Assembly: GCA_016764435.1 (NCBI GenBank)
Contig: JAESRX010000073.1
Location: forward strand, 1 to 32,741
Length of the DNA stretch: 32,741 nucleotides
Source of the DNA: Flavobacteriaceae bacterium
Lineage (GTDB): Bacteria; Bacteroidota; Bacteroidia; Flavobacteriales; Flavobacteriaceae
Direction: 5' to 3'
Shown here: positions 1 to 7,368 of the stretch, one piece after another
Layout of the letters: each line of letters starts with the position of its first letter
How positions within the stretch are numbered: the first letter of the stretch is position 1
Notes under the pieces: model-generated
Seen by the model: only the letters and a program-made list of their open reading frames with translations
Told to the model about the DNA's origin: nothing
Databases searched by the model: none
Made by a program: the position numbers and the translations under genes

Positions 1-1
1 A

Positions 2-586
2 AGTTGTAAGCAAACAAAAAACAGTCCAGCATATAAAGCTTTTTTAACCCAAGAGCATCGTTTTGTGTTAAATGAATGCGAGCTTACTTATAACGAAAAA
101 CCATTTTATATTGGGATGCCTTTAAAAGACCTTCAGAAAACATTTGGGACAGATAATATTAATGAAGAAAATATAAATAATTATAAAATTGATCCCTACT
201 ATTTATTCTATCCTAAAAAAGGGGTTATGGCATTAATTGAAAACCATAAACTTCGAGATATATATGTATATATGAAAAATGATGATTTTCAAGAATTAAT
301 AATTCTAACAGGCAATCAAAGTATCATAGTAAACGAGGCAATTTTATCTCAAACGGATAAAATGCACGAGTATATAAAAAGAGCAGGCTTTAGTTTTAAT
401 GATTTTTTGCTATCAGGTAATGGTTATGAACAACAATACCGTTGCGGGGAGGATACATTAATCTATGTTATAGGATCAAAATTATACCGCGAGCGTTTTG
501 GTAGTGGCCATCTCTATACCAGTGGGGATTGGCTTTTAAAAGAGACCAATACGGTTAATTATATTCATATTTATAAAAAAGATTAA
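2..586 (+). CDS. Putative lipoprotein of unknown function, 5' end outside the window
   Basis: The reading frame is open back to the window edge, so the gene starts upstream. The first usable internal start, GTG at 65, is probably not the real one. The first readable codons give S-C-K-Q-T-K-N, which looks like a lipobox cysteine followed by a polar linker, so I infer an exported lipoprotein whose signal peptide is mostly cut off. The visible part of about 194 residues has no membrane segment and looks like a globular alpha/beta protein. A stretch near the start of the folded part, FYIGMPLKDLQKTFG, resembles the opening of small Bacteroidetes lipoproteins of unknown function. I do not recognise the family. 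Frame and stop are clear; function is not. Confidence 0.7.
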   Translation, partial: SCKQTKNSPAYKAFLTQEHRFVLNECELTYNEKPFYIGMPLKDLQKTFGTDNINEENINNYKIDPYYLFYPKKGVMALIENHKLRDIYVYMKNDDFQELIILTGNQSIIVNEAILSQTDKMHEYIKRAGFSFNDFLLSGNGYEQQYRCGEDTLIYVIGSKLYRERFGSGHLYTSGDWLLKETNTVNYIHIYKKD

Positions 587-733
587 TGCAAAACCAACCC
601 TCCAAGAAAAATCATATGTCATTCCTGGAAAAAAAGAGGTGTGCACTTTGTAAATAAGCTCTTATAAAACAATGAATTTGCTATATTGTGATGAGAAATC
701 TAGTTTTTTAGAAAAACTTTAAAAAGAAAGTGT

Positions 734-943
734 ATGATGTCCTTACTTATGTTTTTAGTAGCCAATTTAGATGGATTAATGATTTATTTATTTGTCATCA
801 TGATCAGTCCCGCTATTTTGTTTATGATTATTGGAATTGTTTTACGTTTAAAAAAATATCTTAGAGGAAGTAAGATTTTTTTTATAGTGACAGGAGTATA
901 TTTGTTAATTAGTAGTGGCTTTTTTTATGCTATAATTGCTTAA
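734..943 (+). CDS. Small two-helix membrane protein of unknown function
   Basis: A 69-residue protein, almost entirely hydrophobic. It has one long segment at about residues 14-38, a short basic loop (RLKKYLRGSK) and a second segment at about 46-68. By the positive-inside rule the loop should face the cytoplasm. Two adjacent ATG codons (734 and 737) could both serve as start, and an A-rich stretch precedes them, as usual in this phylum. It lies 147 bases after the lipoprotein gene on the same strand and faces coaD. No family is recognised. The hydrophobic pattern and tidy loop support a real gene, but its size leaves doubt. Confidence 0.55.
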   Translation: MMSLLMFLVANLDGLMIYLFVIMISPAILFMIIGIVLRLKKYLRGSKIFFIVTGVYLLISSGFFYAIIA

Positions 944-985
944 TGTCAACGGGTTTTAGTGATAGTGACTTTTCTTTTAAATAGT

Positions 986-1014
986 AAAGGGATGTCAAAA
1001 AAAGGCACCCCTTT
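986..1014. terminator. Imperfect hairpin between convergent genes
   Basis: AAAGGG (986-991) pairs with CCCTTT (1009-1014). Inside are an A-C mismatch and a G-T wobble, and the loop is A-rich. A short T run follows on the plus strand. It sits between the stop of the small membrane protein gene and the stop of coaD, where a shared terminator is expected. It is weak compared with the other terminators here. Confidence 0.4.
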
Positions 1015-1031
1015 TGGTAAAACTGATTGTT

Positions 1032-1487
1032 TTATTTCGCACTTACACAGGAAGGGACAAACTTAGATACATCACCTTCGTATTTTAAAATGTCACGTAC
1101 AATACTTGAACTAATGAAGGAGGTTTGTGCAGAAGTTAATAGGAAAATAGTTTCTATTTGAGAAAGTTCTCTATTCGTGTGTGCGATGGCTTTTTCAAAT
1201 TCAAAATCTGCAGGATTTCTAAGGCCCCTCAAAATAAAATTGGCACCTATTTTTTTGCAATAATCAATGGTCAATCCTTGGTAAGTATCTACGCTGATTT
1301 TGGCTTCATTTTTAAATGTATTTAATATAAATTGTTTGCGTTGTTCTAAAGGGAACATATAGCGCTTGTCAGAATTTACGCCGATAGCAATAATAATTTT
1401 ATCAAATAAAGGCAAGGCTCTTTCTATGATGTCTACGTGTCCATTTGTGATCGGGTCAAATGACCCTGGGAAAATTGCGATTTTCAT
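1032..1487 (-). CDS. coaD: Pantetheine-phosphate adenylyltransferase (PPAT)
   Basis: Transfers an adenylyl group from ATP to 4'-phosphopantetheine, giving dephospho-CoA, the penultimate step of coenzyme A synthesis in the cytoplasm. The 151-residue length is normal for the bacterial enzyme. The nucleotidyltransferase motif GSFDPITNGH covers residues 8-17, with the catalytic-type TxGH ending at H17. The second ATP-binding motif, ISSSIVR, the family's ISSTxVR, lies near residues 125-131, and the substrate-site segment RGLRNPADFEFE is intact. It follows ddl on the same strand after a 50-base gap, so the two are probably co-transcribed from the ddl promoter. Confidence 0.96.
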   Translation of the reverse strand: MKIAIFPGSFDPITNGHVDIIERALPLFDKIIIAIGVNSDKRYMFPLEQRKQFILNTFKNEAKISVDTYQGLTIDYCKKIGANFILRGLRNPADFEFEKAIAHTNRELSQIETIFLLTSAQTSFISSSIVRDILKYEGDVSKFVPSCVSAK

Positions 1488-1537
1488 TTTTTATGTTTTT
1501 AAAGCGATGGTTCGCTTGTTCTATTGGTTGTGTCCGT

Positions 1538-2512
1538 CTATTTTAAAGATGCATAAATAGCATTAGAGAACAACTCTTCTAATGATATGCCTGCAGCCAA
1601 TGCTTGTTGAGGTAATAAACTAGCATTTGTAAGTCCTGGTACAGTGTTCATTTCTAAAAAGTGAGGCTCTTCATTTATTAAAATAAATTCCGACCTTGAA
1701 AAACCACGCATATTTAAACTTTTATAGGCTAATTTCGCGACTTCTCTTACTCTTGCAGCTACCTTATCGGTGATAACGGCTGGAGTCACTTCGTTGGATT
1801 TTCCATGGTACTTAGCATCATAATCAAAAAAGTCGTTTTCTGAAATAATTTCGGTAATTGGAAGTACTTTTATTTCGCCTTGGTATTCAATAATACCGAC
1901 GGACATTTCACGGCCGTCTAAAAATTCTTCTATCAGAATTTGTGAATCTTCTTTATAGGCTTTTTCAATGGCTGCGACTAATAGTTCCTCTTTGTATACC
2001 TTCGATATTCCATAGCTGGAACCCGCATTATTTGGTTTTACAAAACAGGGAAGCCCTACTTTTTTAACAATGGCCTTGGTGTCTATTTTCTCTCCGAAAT
2101 CTAAATAGTAGGAAACAGCTGTTTGAATGCCGTATGGTTTTACAATACTCAAGCAGTCTCTTTTATTAAATGTAACTGCCATTTGATAAAACGGAGCTGA
2201 GGTATGGGGTAAATTTATTAATTCAAAATAGGCTAATAGTTTACCATCTTCTCCTGGAGTTCCGTGAATGGCGTTAAAGACACAGCTGAAAGTTAATTTC
2301 TTGCCCGCTATGAGTACAGAGAAATCGTCCTTGTTAATGGGGTGTTCTTTGTCATTTTCATCCACAAGCACCCATTTGTCTTTCAAAATATGGATTTTAT
2401 GGGGAATAAAATTCGTGTTTTTGAGTGCGTTGTAAACTACATTTCCACTTTGAATAGAAATGGCGACCTCAGAAGAATAACCGCCCATGACGATGGCAAT
2501 ATGTTGTCTCAT
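1538..2512 (-). CDS. ddl: D-alanine--D-alanine ligase
   Basis: Joins two D-alanines using ATP to make the dipeptide that ends the peptidoglycan pentapeptide stem. The protein has 324 residues, typical for Ddl. The N-terminal domain opens with IAIVMGGYSSEVAISI, the family's glycine-rich start. The ATP-grasp part contains VKPNNAGSSYGISK and EEFLDGREMSVGI. The metal and D-Ala site is EMNTVPGLT, where most relatives have E-x-N-T-x-P-G-M/L-T. It is the first gene of a ddl-coaD pair and diverges from the PASTA gene across 124 bases. The ATG at 2512 is the natural start because the glycine-rich strand begins a few residues later. Confidence 0.96.
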   Translation of the reverse strand: MRQHIAIVMGGYSSEVAISIQSGNVVYNALKNTNFIPHKIHILKDKWVLVDENDKEHPINKDDFSVLIAGKKLTFSCVFNAIHGTPGEDGKLLAYFELINLPHTSAPFYQMAVTFNKRDCLSIVKPYGIQTAVSYYLDFGEKIDTKAIVKKVGLPCFVKPNNAGSSYGISKVYKEELLVAAIEKAYKEDSQILIEEFLDGREMSVGIIEYQGEIKVLPITEIISENDFFDYDAKYHGKSNEVTPAVITDKVAARVREVAKLAYKSLNMRGFSRSEFILINEEPHFLEMNTVPGLTNASLLPQQALAAGISLEELFSNAIYASLK

Positions 2513-2546
2513 TGTTTTTTGTTTCTGTATTTATGATGTGCAAATA

Positions 2547-2554
2547 CAAACATA
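2547..2554 (-). promoter_or_regulatory. Bacteroidetes-type -7 element for ddl-coaD
   Basis: On the minus strand this reads TATGTTTG, an exact match to TAnnTTTG, 35 bases before the ddl ATG. No good TTG appears at the expected -33 distance, so only half of the consensus is met. Confidence 0.45.
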
Positions 2555-2588
2555 CGCTAAAATGCAAACATTTAAAAATTAATGTATT

Positions 2589-2617
2589 TTGTAACCGTAC
2601 ATTTTATAGTATCTTTG
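2589..2617 (+). promoter_or_regulatory. Bacteroidetes-type -33/-7 promoter for the PASTA-rluD genes
   Basis: TTG at 2589-2591 and TATCTTTG at 2610-2617 (TAnnTTTG) are separated by 18 bases, which fits the flavobacterial housekeeping promoter. The -7 element ends 19 bases before the ATG at 2637, giving a very short leader. Confidence 0.7.
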
Positions 2618-2636
2618 TCAATTCTAAAAACAAACT

Positions 2637-3224
2637 ATGAATTTTTTAAATTTTTTAAAAAGTAAACGCTTTTTAATGCAATTAACGCTTGCAACCGTTG
2701 TGATTATTGTTTTTGTGTTTTTATTATTTAAATGGTTAAATGTTTCGACGAATCACAATCAAAAAATTGAAGTTCCAGATTTAAGCAAAAAAGTACTGTT
2801 TGAAGTAGGAAATACCTTGAGTGAATTAGGATTAGCCTATAAAATCATCGATTCAGCAAGTTACAATCCAGATTTTCCGCCAAAATCTGTAATTGAGCAG
2901 AGTCCGGAAGCAGGAGATTTTGTAAAAGAAAACAGAAAAATATATTTGACATTAAATCCGTCCAATTATAGAGACGTTGTGATTCCCGTATTTTATGGGA
3001 AAACCAAACGGAATATATTTCCAGTCCTTACCGCAAAAGGGTTTAGAATCAGTAGCGAGTATCGTTATGTTTCTGATATTGCCTTGGATGTAGTAAGAGG
3101 TGTGGAATTTAAAGGGAAAACCCTTAAGGAAGGAGATAAAATACCTAAAAACTCATTATTAACATTGGTTTTAGGAGATGGAAAAGGAAGTGGACGTTAT
3201 AATTTTACCGAACAAGAAAACTAA
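2637..3224 (+). CDS. Membrane-anchored PASTA-domain protein
   Basis: A 195-residue protein with a short cytoplasmic N-terminus, one membrane helix at about residues 13-32 and two PASTA-like units outside (about 43-109 and 110-183). The first has the typical opening EVPDLSKKVLFEVGNTLSE and the phrase VIEQSPEAGDFVKENRKI; the second opens VVIPVFYGKTKRN. PASTA modules bind peptidoglycan fragments or beta-lactams in other proteins. Here no kinase or transpeptidase domain is attached, so a stand-alone envelope role is an inference. It overlaps rluD by one base (TAATG), so the two are translationally coupled, and it lies opposite ddl, another wall-related gene. Confidence 0.85.
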   Translation: MNFLNFLKSKRFLMQLTLATVVIIVFVFLLFKWLNVSTNHNQKIEVPDLSKKVLFEVGNTLSELGLAYKIIDSASYNPDFPPKSVIEQSPEAGDFVKENRKIYLTLNPSNYRDVVIPVFYGKTKRNIFPVLTAKGFRISSEYRYVSDIALDVVRGVEFKGKTLKEGDKIPKNSLLTLVLGDGKGSGRYNFTEQEN

Positions 3225-4240
3225 TGAATCAACCAGAAGAAAAAAACGAATTACACGAGCATTTTAGATATGTAGCTAACGAAGGTCAAGAGCCTTTACG
3301 TGTAGATAAATTCTTGATGAATTTTATGGAGAGTGCAACTCGTAATAAAATTCAGCAAGCAGCAAAAGATGGAAACGTTTTAGTAAATGATATTGCTGTG
3401 AAATCAAACTATAAGGTAAAACCAAACGATGTAGTTCGTTTAGTTTTAGCATATCCTACGCCAGAACAACTGTTGGTGGCAGAGGATATTCCTTTGGATA
3501 TAGTGTATGAAGACGACCAAGTATTAGTCGTTAATAAAAAGGCAGGAATGGTGGTACATCCCGGTCATGGAAATTATAGTGGAACATTGGTGAACGCATT
3601 AATTCATCACTGTGAAAATGTACCAATGAACAGTAACGACCGTCCAGGTTTAGTACATCGTATTGATAAGGATACCAGTGGTTTACTAGTGATTGCGAAA
3701 ACAGAATTGGCCATGGAAAAATTGTCAAAACAATTTTTCGATAAGTCTACCAAGCGTATTTATCATGCATTGGTATGGGGAAATGTAAAAGAAGATACGG
3801 GTACGATTGAAGGAAATGTAGGACGCAGTCTAAAGAATAGACTACAAATGAGTGTTTTTCCAGATGGAGATTTCGGGAAACATGCAGTCACACATTATAA
3901 AGTATTGGATCGTTTTAGCTATGTTACTTTAGTGGAATGTCAGTTAGAAACAGGACGTACACATCAGATTCGTGCGCATTTTAAATACATTGGACATACC
4001 TTATTTAATGATGAGCGTTATGGAGGTGAAAGAATATTAAAAGGAACTACGTTTACGAAGTACAAACAATTTGTAGACAACTGTTTTAATATTTTACCTA
4101 GACAAGCCTTGCATGCTAAGACCTTAGGTTTTGTACATCCAACTACAGGAGAATTTATGGAATTTAATTCAGAAGTCCCTGCAGATATGAAGGAATGTTT
4201 AGACAAATGGATGAACTATACAGAAAATCAAAGAGCTTAA
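3224..4240 (+). CDS. rluD: Ribosomal large subunit pseudouridine synthase, RluA/RluD family
   Basis: Isomerises uridine to pseudouridine in RNA. RluD itself acts on the helix 69 loop of 23S rRNA, and this is the likely target here. The protein has 338 residues. An N-terminal S4 RNA-binding domain (about residues 24-75, LRVDKFLMNFMESATRNKI) is followed by the catalytic domain. The active-site motif HRIDKDTSG is at 145-153, with D148 the expected catalytic aspartate, and the downstream motif GRTHQIRAH is intact. The start ATG uses the last base of the PASTA stop codon. A hairpin terminator lies about 30 bases after the stop. Members of the family differ in target, so the exact site is inferred. 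Confidence 0.93.
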   Translation: MNQPEEKNELHEHFRYVANEGQEPLRVDKFLMNFMESATRNKIQQAAKDGNVLVNDIAVKSNYKVKPNDVVRLVLAYPTPEQLLVAEDIPLDIVYEDDQVLVVNKKAGMVVHPGHGNYSGTLVNALIHHCENVPMNSNDRPGLVHRIDKDTSGLLVIAKTELAMEKLSKQFFDKSTKRIYHALVWGNVKEDTGTIEGNVGRSLKNRLQMSVFPDGDFGKHAVTHYKVLDRFSYVTLVECQLETGRTHQIRAHFKYIGHTLFNDERYGGERILKGTTFTKYKQFVDNCFNILPRQALHAKTLGFVHPTTGEFMEFNSEVPADMKECLDKWMNYTENQRA

Positions 4241-4265
4241 TTTTCTGATAGGAATCGTATAAAAA

Positions 4266-4294
4266 TAAAAATCCTCTTAATTGAGGATTTTTTT
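4266..4294 (+). terminator. Rho-independent terminator after rluD
   Basis: ATCCTC (4271-4276) and GAGGAT (4283-4288) pair around a 6-base loop. They are flanked by an A run and a run of seven T, so the stem can lengthen by A-T pairs. Confidence 0.85.
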
Positions 4295-4379
4295 ATACTA
4301 GAAATTCTGACGCGTTTTTAAATGTAATTTATCTAAAAAGATATAGTAATTTACACCTCTAAATAAAGACCTAACATCT

Positions 4380-5138
4380 ATGAAAATAGTTATATCTCCC
4401 GCAAAATCATTGGATTTTGAGACTACGGTACCAACGCAAAAATATACGGAAGCTATCTTTCTAAAAGAAGCGCAAGTATTGAGTAATATACTCAAAAAGA
4501 AATCTCCTGAGAAAATAGGGGAGTTGATGCATATTTCAACTGCCTTGTCAGAATTAAATTGGCAAAGAAACCAGGATTGGAGATTGCCTTTTGACTTAGA
4601 GAATGCAAGGCAAGCTGTTTTTGCTTTTAAAGGAGAGGTCTTCCTTGGCATGGATGCTTATTCGTTATCGGAAGATAAAATTCTGGTATTGCAGGACAAG
4701 CTACGTATTTTGTCAGGACAATATGGAGTACTAAAACCATTGGATTTAATGCAGGCCTACCGATTGGAAATGGGGACAAAATTAAAAATACGCAGTAAGG
4801 ATAATTTGTATAAATACTGGGGAACAAAAATTACGGAAGCCCTGAATACTGAGCTGACTGAAGAGGAGGTTTTTGTGAATTTGGCAAGTAATGAGTATTT
4901 TAAATCGGTTCAGGTAAAGAACATAAAAGTACCTGTTATTACGCCAGTTTTTAAAGATTATAAAAATGAGAAGCTAAAAGTGATTAGTTTTTTTGCCAAA
5001 AAGGCAAGAGGTCTTATGGTACGTTTTATTTTGGATAATAATATTGAAACAGTAGAGGGGCTGAAAACGTTTAATAGTGGTGGTTACGGGTTTGATCAGA
5101 AATTATCTACAGATATGGAATTGGTTTTTACAAGGTAA
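4380..5138 (+). CDS. yaaA: YaaA/DUF328 family peroxide-stress protein
   Basis: A 252-residue member of the YaaA (UPF0246) family, marked by the opening MKIVISPAKSLDFE and the later NSGGYGFD segment near the C-terminus. In E. coli YaaA lowers free iron and DNA damage during hydrogen peroxide stress and binds DNA; the same role here is by analogy. Length is normal. It has its own upstream region after the rluD terminator and ends in a strong terminator shared with the facing DUF2853 gene, so it is a single-gene unit. The start is chosen because the family's conserved N-terminus begins exactly there. Confidence 0.92.
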   Translation: MKIVISPAKSLDFETTVPTQKYTEAIFLKEAQVLSNILKKKSPEKIGELMHISTALSELNWQRNQDWRLPFDLENARQAVFAFKGEVFLGMDAYSLSEDKILVLQDKLRILSGQYGVLKPLDLMQAYRLEMGTKLKIRSKDNLYKYWGTKITEALNTELTEEEVFVNLASNEYFKSVQVKNIKVPVITPVFKDYKNEKLKVISFFAKKARGLMVRFILDNNIETVEGLKTFNSGGYGFDQKLSTDMELVFTR

Positions 5139-5156
5139 ATAACTCTAAAATATACG

Positions 5157-5192
5157 CATAAAAAAACCTCGCAATTGCGAGGTTTTTTTATG
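5157..5192. terminator. Perfect palindromic bidirectional terminator
   Basis: A flawless 36-base inverted repeat centred between 5174 and 5175. The core is CCTCGCAATTGCGAGG, flanked by A and T runs, so it works as a T-tailed hairpin in both directions. It separates the convergent yaaA and DUF2853 genes. Confidence 0.92.
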
Positions 5193-5205
5193 TTTGGATA
5201 CTTGT

Positions 5206-5544
5206 TTATTCGTAAATAGCTTGTTTTCCAAATTCTATTACTAATAGGTAATATACAATAGCTCTGTATTTATTACGATTAGATTTTCCTATTTTTTCAA
5301 TAACTGTTGCAATAGCAGCATCTAATTTAGGTCCATCAGCTAATCCTAATTTTTTAATTAAGAAGTTGTTTTTTACAGTCGCTAATTCTTTTTCATCTGA
5401 TCCAGATACAGTTTCTGCGTCTGCTTTATAGATAGAAGGGCCTAATCCTTTAGTAACCTTTCTAAGTAAAGCAGCATCGAAGCTTAAACCTAGTTTCTTC
5501 ATTGATTCTTCGTATTTTTCTATTTTTTCATCAAATTTACTCAT
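5206..5544 (-). CDS. DUF2853 family protein
   Basis: A 112-residue acidic/basic helical protein without signal peptide or membrane segment. It matches the DUF2853 pattern: a charged N-terminal helix (KFDEKIEKYEESMKKLGL), then TKGLGPSIYKADAETVSGSD, then NNFLIKKLGLADGPKLDAAI, and a C-terminal helix KSNRNKYRAIVYYLLV. Function is not known. It is a single-gene unit with a well-formed promoter just upstream, between it and the end of sdaA, and a shared terminator. The good promoter suggests it is well expressed. Confidence 0.88.
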   Translation of the reverse strand: MSKFDEKIEKYEESMKKLGLSFDAALLRKVTKGLGPSIYKADAETVSGSDEKELATVKNNFLIKKLGLADGPKLDAAIATVIEKIGKSNRNKYRAIVYYLLVIEFGKQAIYE

Positions 5545-5585
5545 TGTAACAATTTTAGTAGATTAAATATTTTTTTTTCAATACT

Positions 5586-5616
5586 CAAATATAGGAATTA
5601 ATTGTTACTAACAAAA
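5586..5616 (-). promoter_or_regulatory. Bacteroidetes-type -33/-7 promoter for the DUF2853 gene
   Basis: On the minus strand TTTTG (5616-5612), an 18-base spacer and TATATTTG (5593-5586). This is an exact TAnnTTTG with correct spacing, about 40 bases before the ATG at 5544. It lies in the gap after the sdaA stop. Confidence 0.75.
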
Positions 5617-5623
5617 CTATTTT

Positions 5624-7042
5624 CTAGCAATCTGCTATATTTACACTTACTGCGAGCCCCCCTTCAGATGTTTCTTTGTACTTGGAATTCATGTCTTTTG
5701 CCGTATTCCACATCGTTTCTATCACCTTGTCTAGCGGTACTTTAGCGTTCGTGGTGTCCAATGCGAGTTCTGCAGCGCTTATAGCTTTAATGGCTCCCAT
5801 GGCGTTGCGTTCTATGCAAGGAATTTGTACGAGTCCCCCAATAGGGTCACACGTAAGCCCTAAGTGATGTTCCATGGCAATTTCTGAAGCGTTTAAAACT
5901 TGTTCAGGAGTTCCTCCTAACAGTTCACATAAGCCTGCGGCCGCCATCGCGGAAGAAACACCTATTTCTGCTTGACAGCCTCCCATGGCGGCGGATATAG
6001 TCGCACCTTTTTTAAAGATACTTCCTATTTCACCAGCAACTAAAAGGAATTGTTTTATTTCTTTAAAGCCCGCATCGTGGTTCTCGATGGCTAAATAATA
6101 CATGATAACGGCTGGGATAACTCCAGCGCTTCCGTTGGTGGGCGCAGTTACCACACGTCCTAAACTTGCATTCACCTCATTTACACTCAAGGCAAAGCAA
6201 CTGACCCATTTTAATATTTGTCTAAATTTAACGTCGGTATTTCTAATGGAACTTAGCCATTCGTTCGGGTTTGAATAGGTGGAATTCGTTAATAATTTTT
6301 GATGCATAACAAATGCACGTCGGGTTACATTAAGGCCTCCAGGAAGTATTCCCTCTGTATGACAACCGATATACATGCATTCTATCATGGTGTCCCAGAT
6401 CCGTTTGATTTCATGGTCTATCGCGGTGTCAGGTTTTAACGAACGTTCATTTTCTAATACGATTTCTGAGATCTTTTTATTTTCTGTAATACAGTAGTTG
6501 GAGAGTTCCAAGGCTGTCTGTATGGGGAAGGGGAAATTATTATGCAGTGTGGCTTTCGATTTACTATTGCTGCGTTCTTCTTTGACTACAAAACCTCCTC
6601 CTATAGAATAATAAGTTGTTTTAATTGTTTTTAAGTCTTTTGTTATTCCAGTGAACGTGAGTCCGTTCGAATGAAATTTTAAGAACTCTTTATTAAAAAC
6701 GATGTCTACTTTAGGATGGAAGGAAATATCAAATTCATTATTAAAACTTAAGGTATGATTGTCCATTACCTCCTGCGTGATTTTAGGAAGTTCAGTTACA
6801 GGAATGTATTCGGGATCTGCCCCAGTCAAACCTAATATAATGGCTAGATCTGTAGCGTGGCCGATACCAGTGAGTGATAAGGAACCATATAAGTCTACTT
6901 TTACATGTGTTATATGTTTAAAGTCACCTGTTTCTTTGAGTTCTTTTATCCACCGTTCAGCTGCTCGCCATGGACCTAAGGTATGTGAACTAGAAGGACC
7001 AATTCCTATTTTAAGCATGTCAAAAATTGAAATACATTCCAT
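5624..7042 (-). CDS. sdaA: Iron-sulfur L-serine ammonia-lyase (L-serine dehydratase)
   Basis: Deaminates L-serine to pyruvate and ammonia with a [4Fe-4S] cluster rather than pyridoxal phosphate. It is a single 472-residue chain with the regulatory-type beta domain first and the catalytic alpha domain after. The motif IGPSSSHT is at residues 13-21. The presumed cluster ligands are C356 (GGCQAE), C398 (GLTCDP) and C409 (IPCIER). The chain ends in cysteine (C472, NIADC). In the Legionella enzyme the C-terminal cysteine reaches into the active site as the fourth ligand and is displaced by serine, so the same autoinhibitory tail is inferred here. It diverges from dnaK, with a LacI-like palindrome in its leader. 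Confidence 0.93.
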   Translation of the reverse strand: MECISIFDMLKIGIGPSSSHTLGPWRAAERWIKELKETGDFKHITHVKVDLYGSLSLTGIGHATDLAIILGLTGADPEYIPVTELPKITQEVMDNHTLSFNNEFDISFHPKVDIVFNKEFLKFHSNGLTFTGITKDLKTIKTTYYSIGGGFVVKEERSNSKSKATLHNNFPFPIQTALELSNYCITENKKISEIVLENERSLKPDTAIDHEIKRIWDTMIECMYIGCHTEGILPGGLNVTRRAFVMHQKLLTNSTYSNPNEWLSSIRNTDVKFRQILKWVSCFALSVNEVNASLGRVVTAPTNGSAGVIPAVIMYYLAIENHDAGFKEIKQFLLVAGEIGSIFKKGATISAAMGGCQAEIGVSSAMAAAGLCELLGGTPEQVLNASEIAMEHHLGLTCDPIGGLVQIPCIERNAMGAIKAISAAELALDTTNAKVPLDKVIETMWNTAKDMNSKYKETSEGGLAVSVNIADC

Positions 7043-7084
7043 AATTTAAAATTTAAAAGTGGGAAATTCCCGTGTAGTACTAAT

Positions 7085-7098
7085 CGAAAACGTTTTCG
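7085..7098. promoter_or_regulatory. Perfect palindrome, possible LacI-family operator in the sdaA leader
   Basis: CGAAAACGTTTTCG is a perfect 14-base palindrome with a central CG, the layout used by LacI/PurR-type regulators. It lies between the sdaA -7 element and the sdaA ATG, where a bound repressor would block transcription. No regulator gene is nearby, so the assignment is an inference. Confidence 0.4.
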
Positions 7099-7116
7099 GT
7101 TTTGTCGGATTTAAGG

Positions 7117-7124
7117 CAAATATA
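7117..7124 (-). promoter_or_regulatory. Bacteroidetes-type -7 element for sdaA
   Basis: Reads TATATTTG on the minus strand (TAnnTTTG), 75 bases before the sdaA ATG. No TTG sits at the proper -33 distance. The rest of the 326-base sdaA-dnaK gap holds the palindrome at 7085-7098 and the dnaK promoter; I see no gene in it. Confidence 0.45.
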
Positions 7125-7300
7125 GGCTATTTAATAGGCGTGCGACTAGATTTTTTGTCAATTAAATTCATTTAAAATAAACCTTGAAGTTTTTATAAAA
7201 GCGGGATGTAAACCTGTCATAATTCTCAATAAACGGGACAGAAACTACCTGAATTCTTAATTGTTTTTTTCTTTTCTGTCAAGATGTCAGTAATTTTTTA

Positions 7301-7316
7301 TTGGCATAATCATTGC
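7301..7316 (+). promoter_or_regulatory. Sigma-54 type (-24/-12) promoter for dnaK
   Basis: TTGGCATAATCATTGC places GG (7303-7304) and GC (7315-7316) exactly 12 bases apart, matching the RpoN consensus TTGGCAnnnnnnTTGC. A start about 12 bases downstream of the GC would give a leader of roughly 40 bases to the dnaK ATG at 7369. Upstream are TGTCA direct repeats (7276-7289) and a CTGTC/GACAG pair (7214-7218, 7237-7241) that might bind an activator. The same bases also form a TTGGCA/TGCCAA inverted repeat, so a repressor site is an alternative. No CIRCE element is visible. Confidence 0.55.
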
Positions 7317-7368
7317 CAAATTACCTGTGTTGAATAAAATTAAAAATACATAAATTAAATTATATATT

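Noticed and set aside
65..67. GTG at 65 as the start of the first gene
   Set aside because: The frame stays open to base 2 with sequence resembling a lipobox and linker, so the gene most likely begins outside the window.
7301..7319. TTGGCA/TGCCAA inverted repeat before dnaK as a repressor operator or CIRCE element
   Set aside because: It does not match CIRCE (TTAGCACTC-N9-GAGTGCTAA). The 12-base GG-GC spacing fits a sigma-54 promoter better, although a repressor site cannot be excluded.
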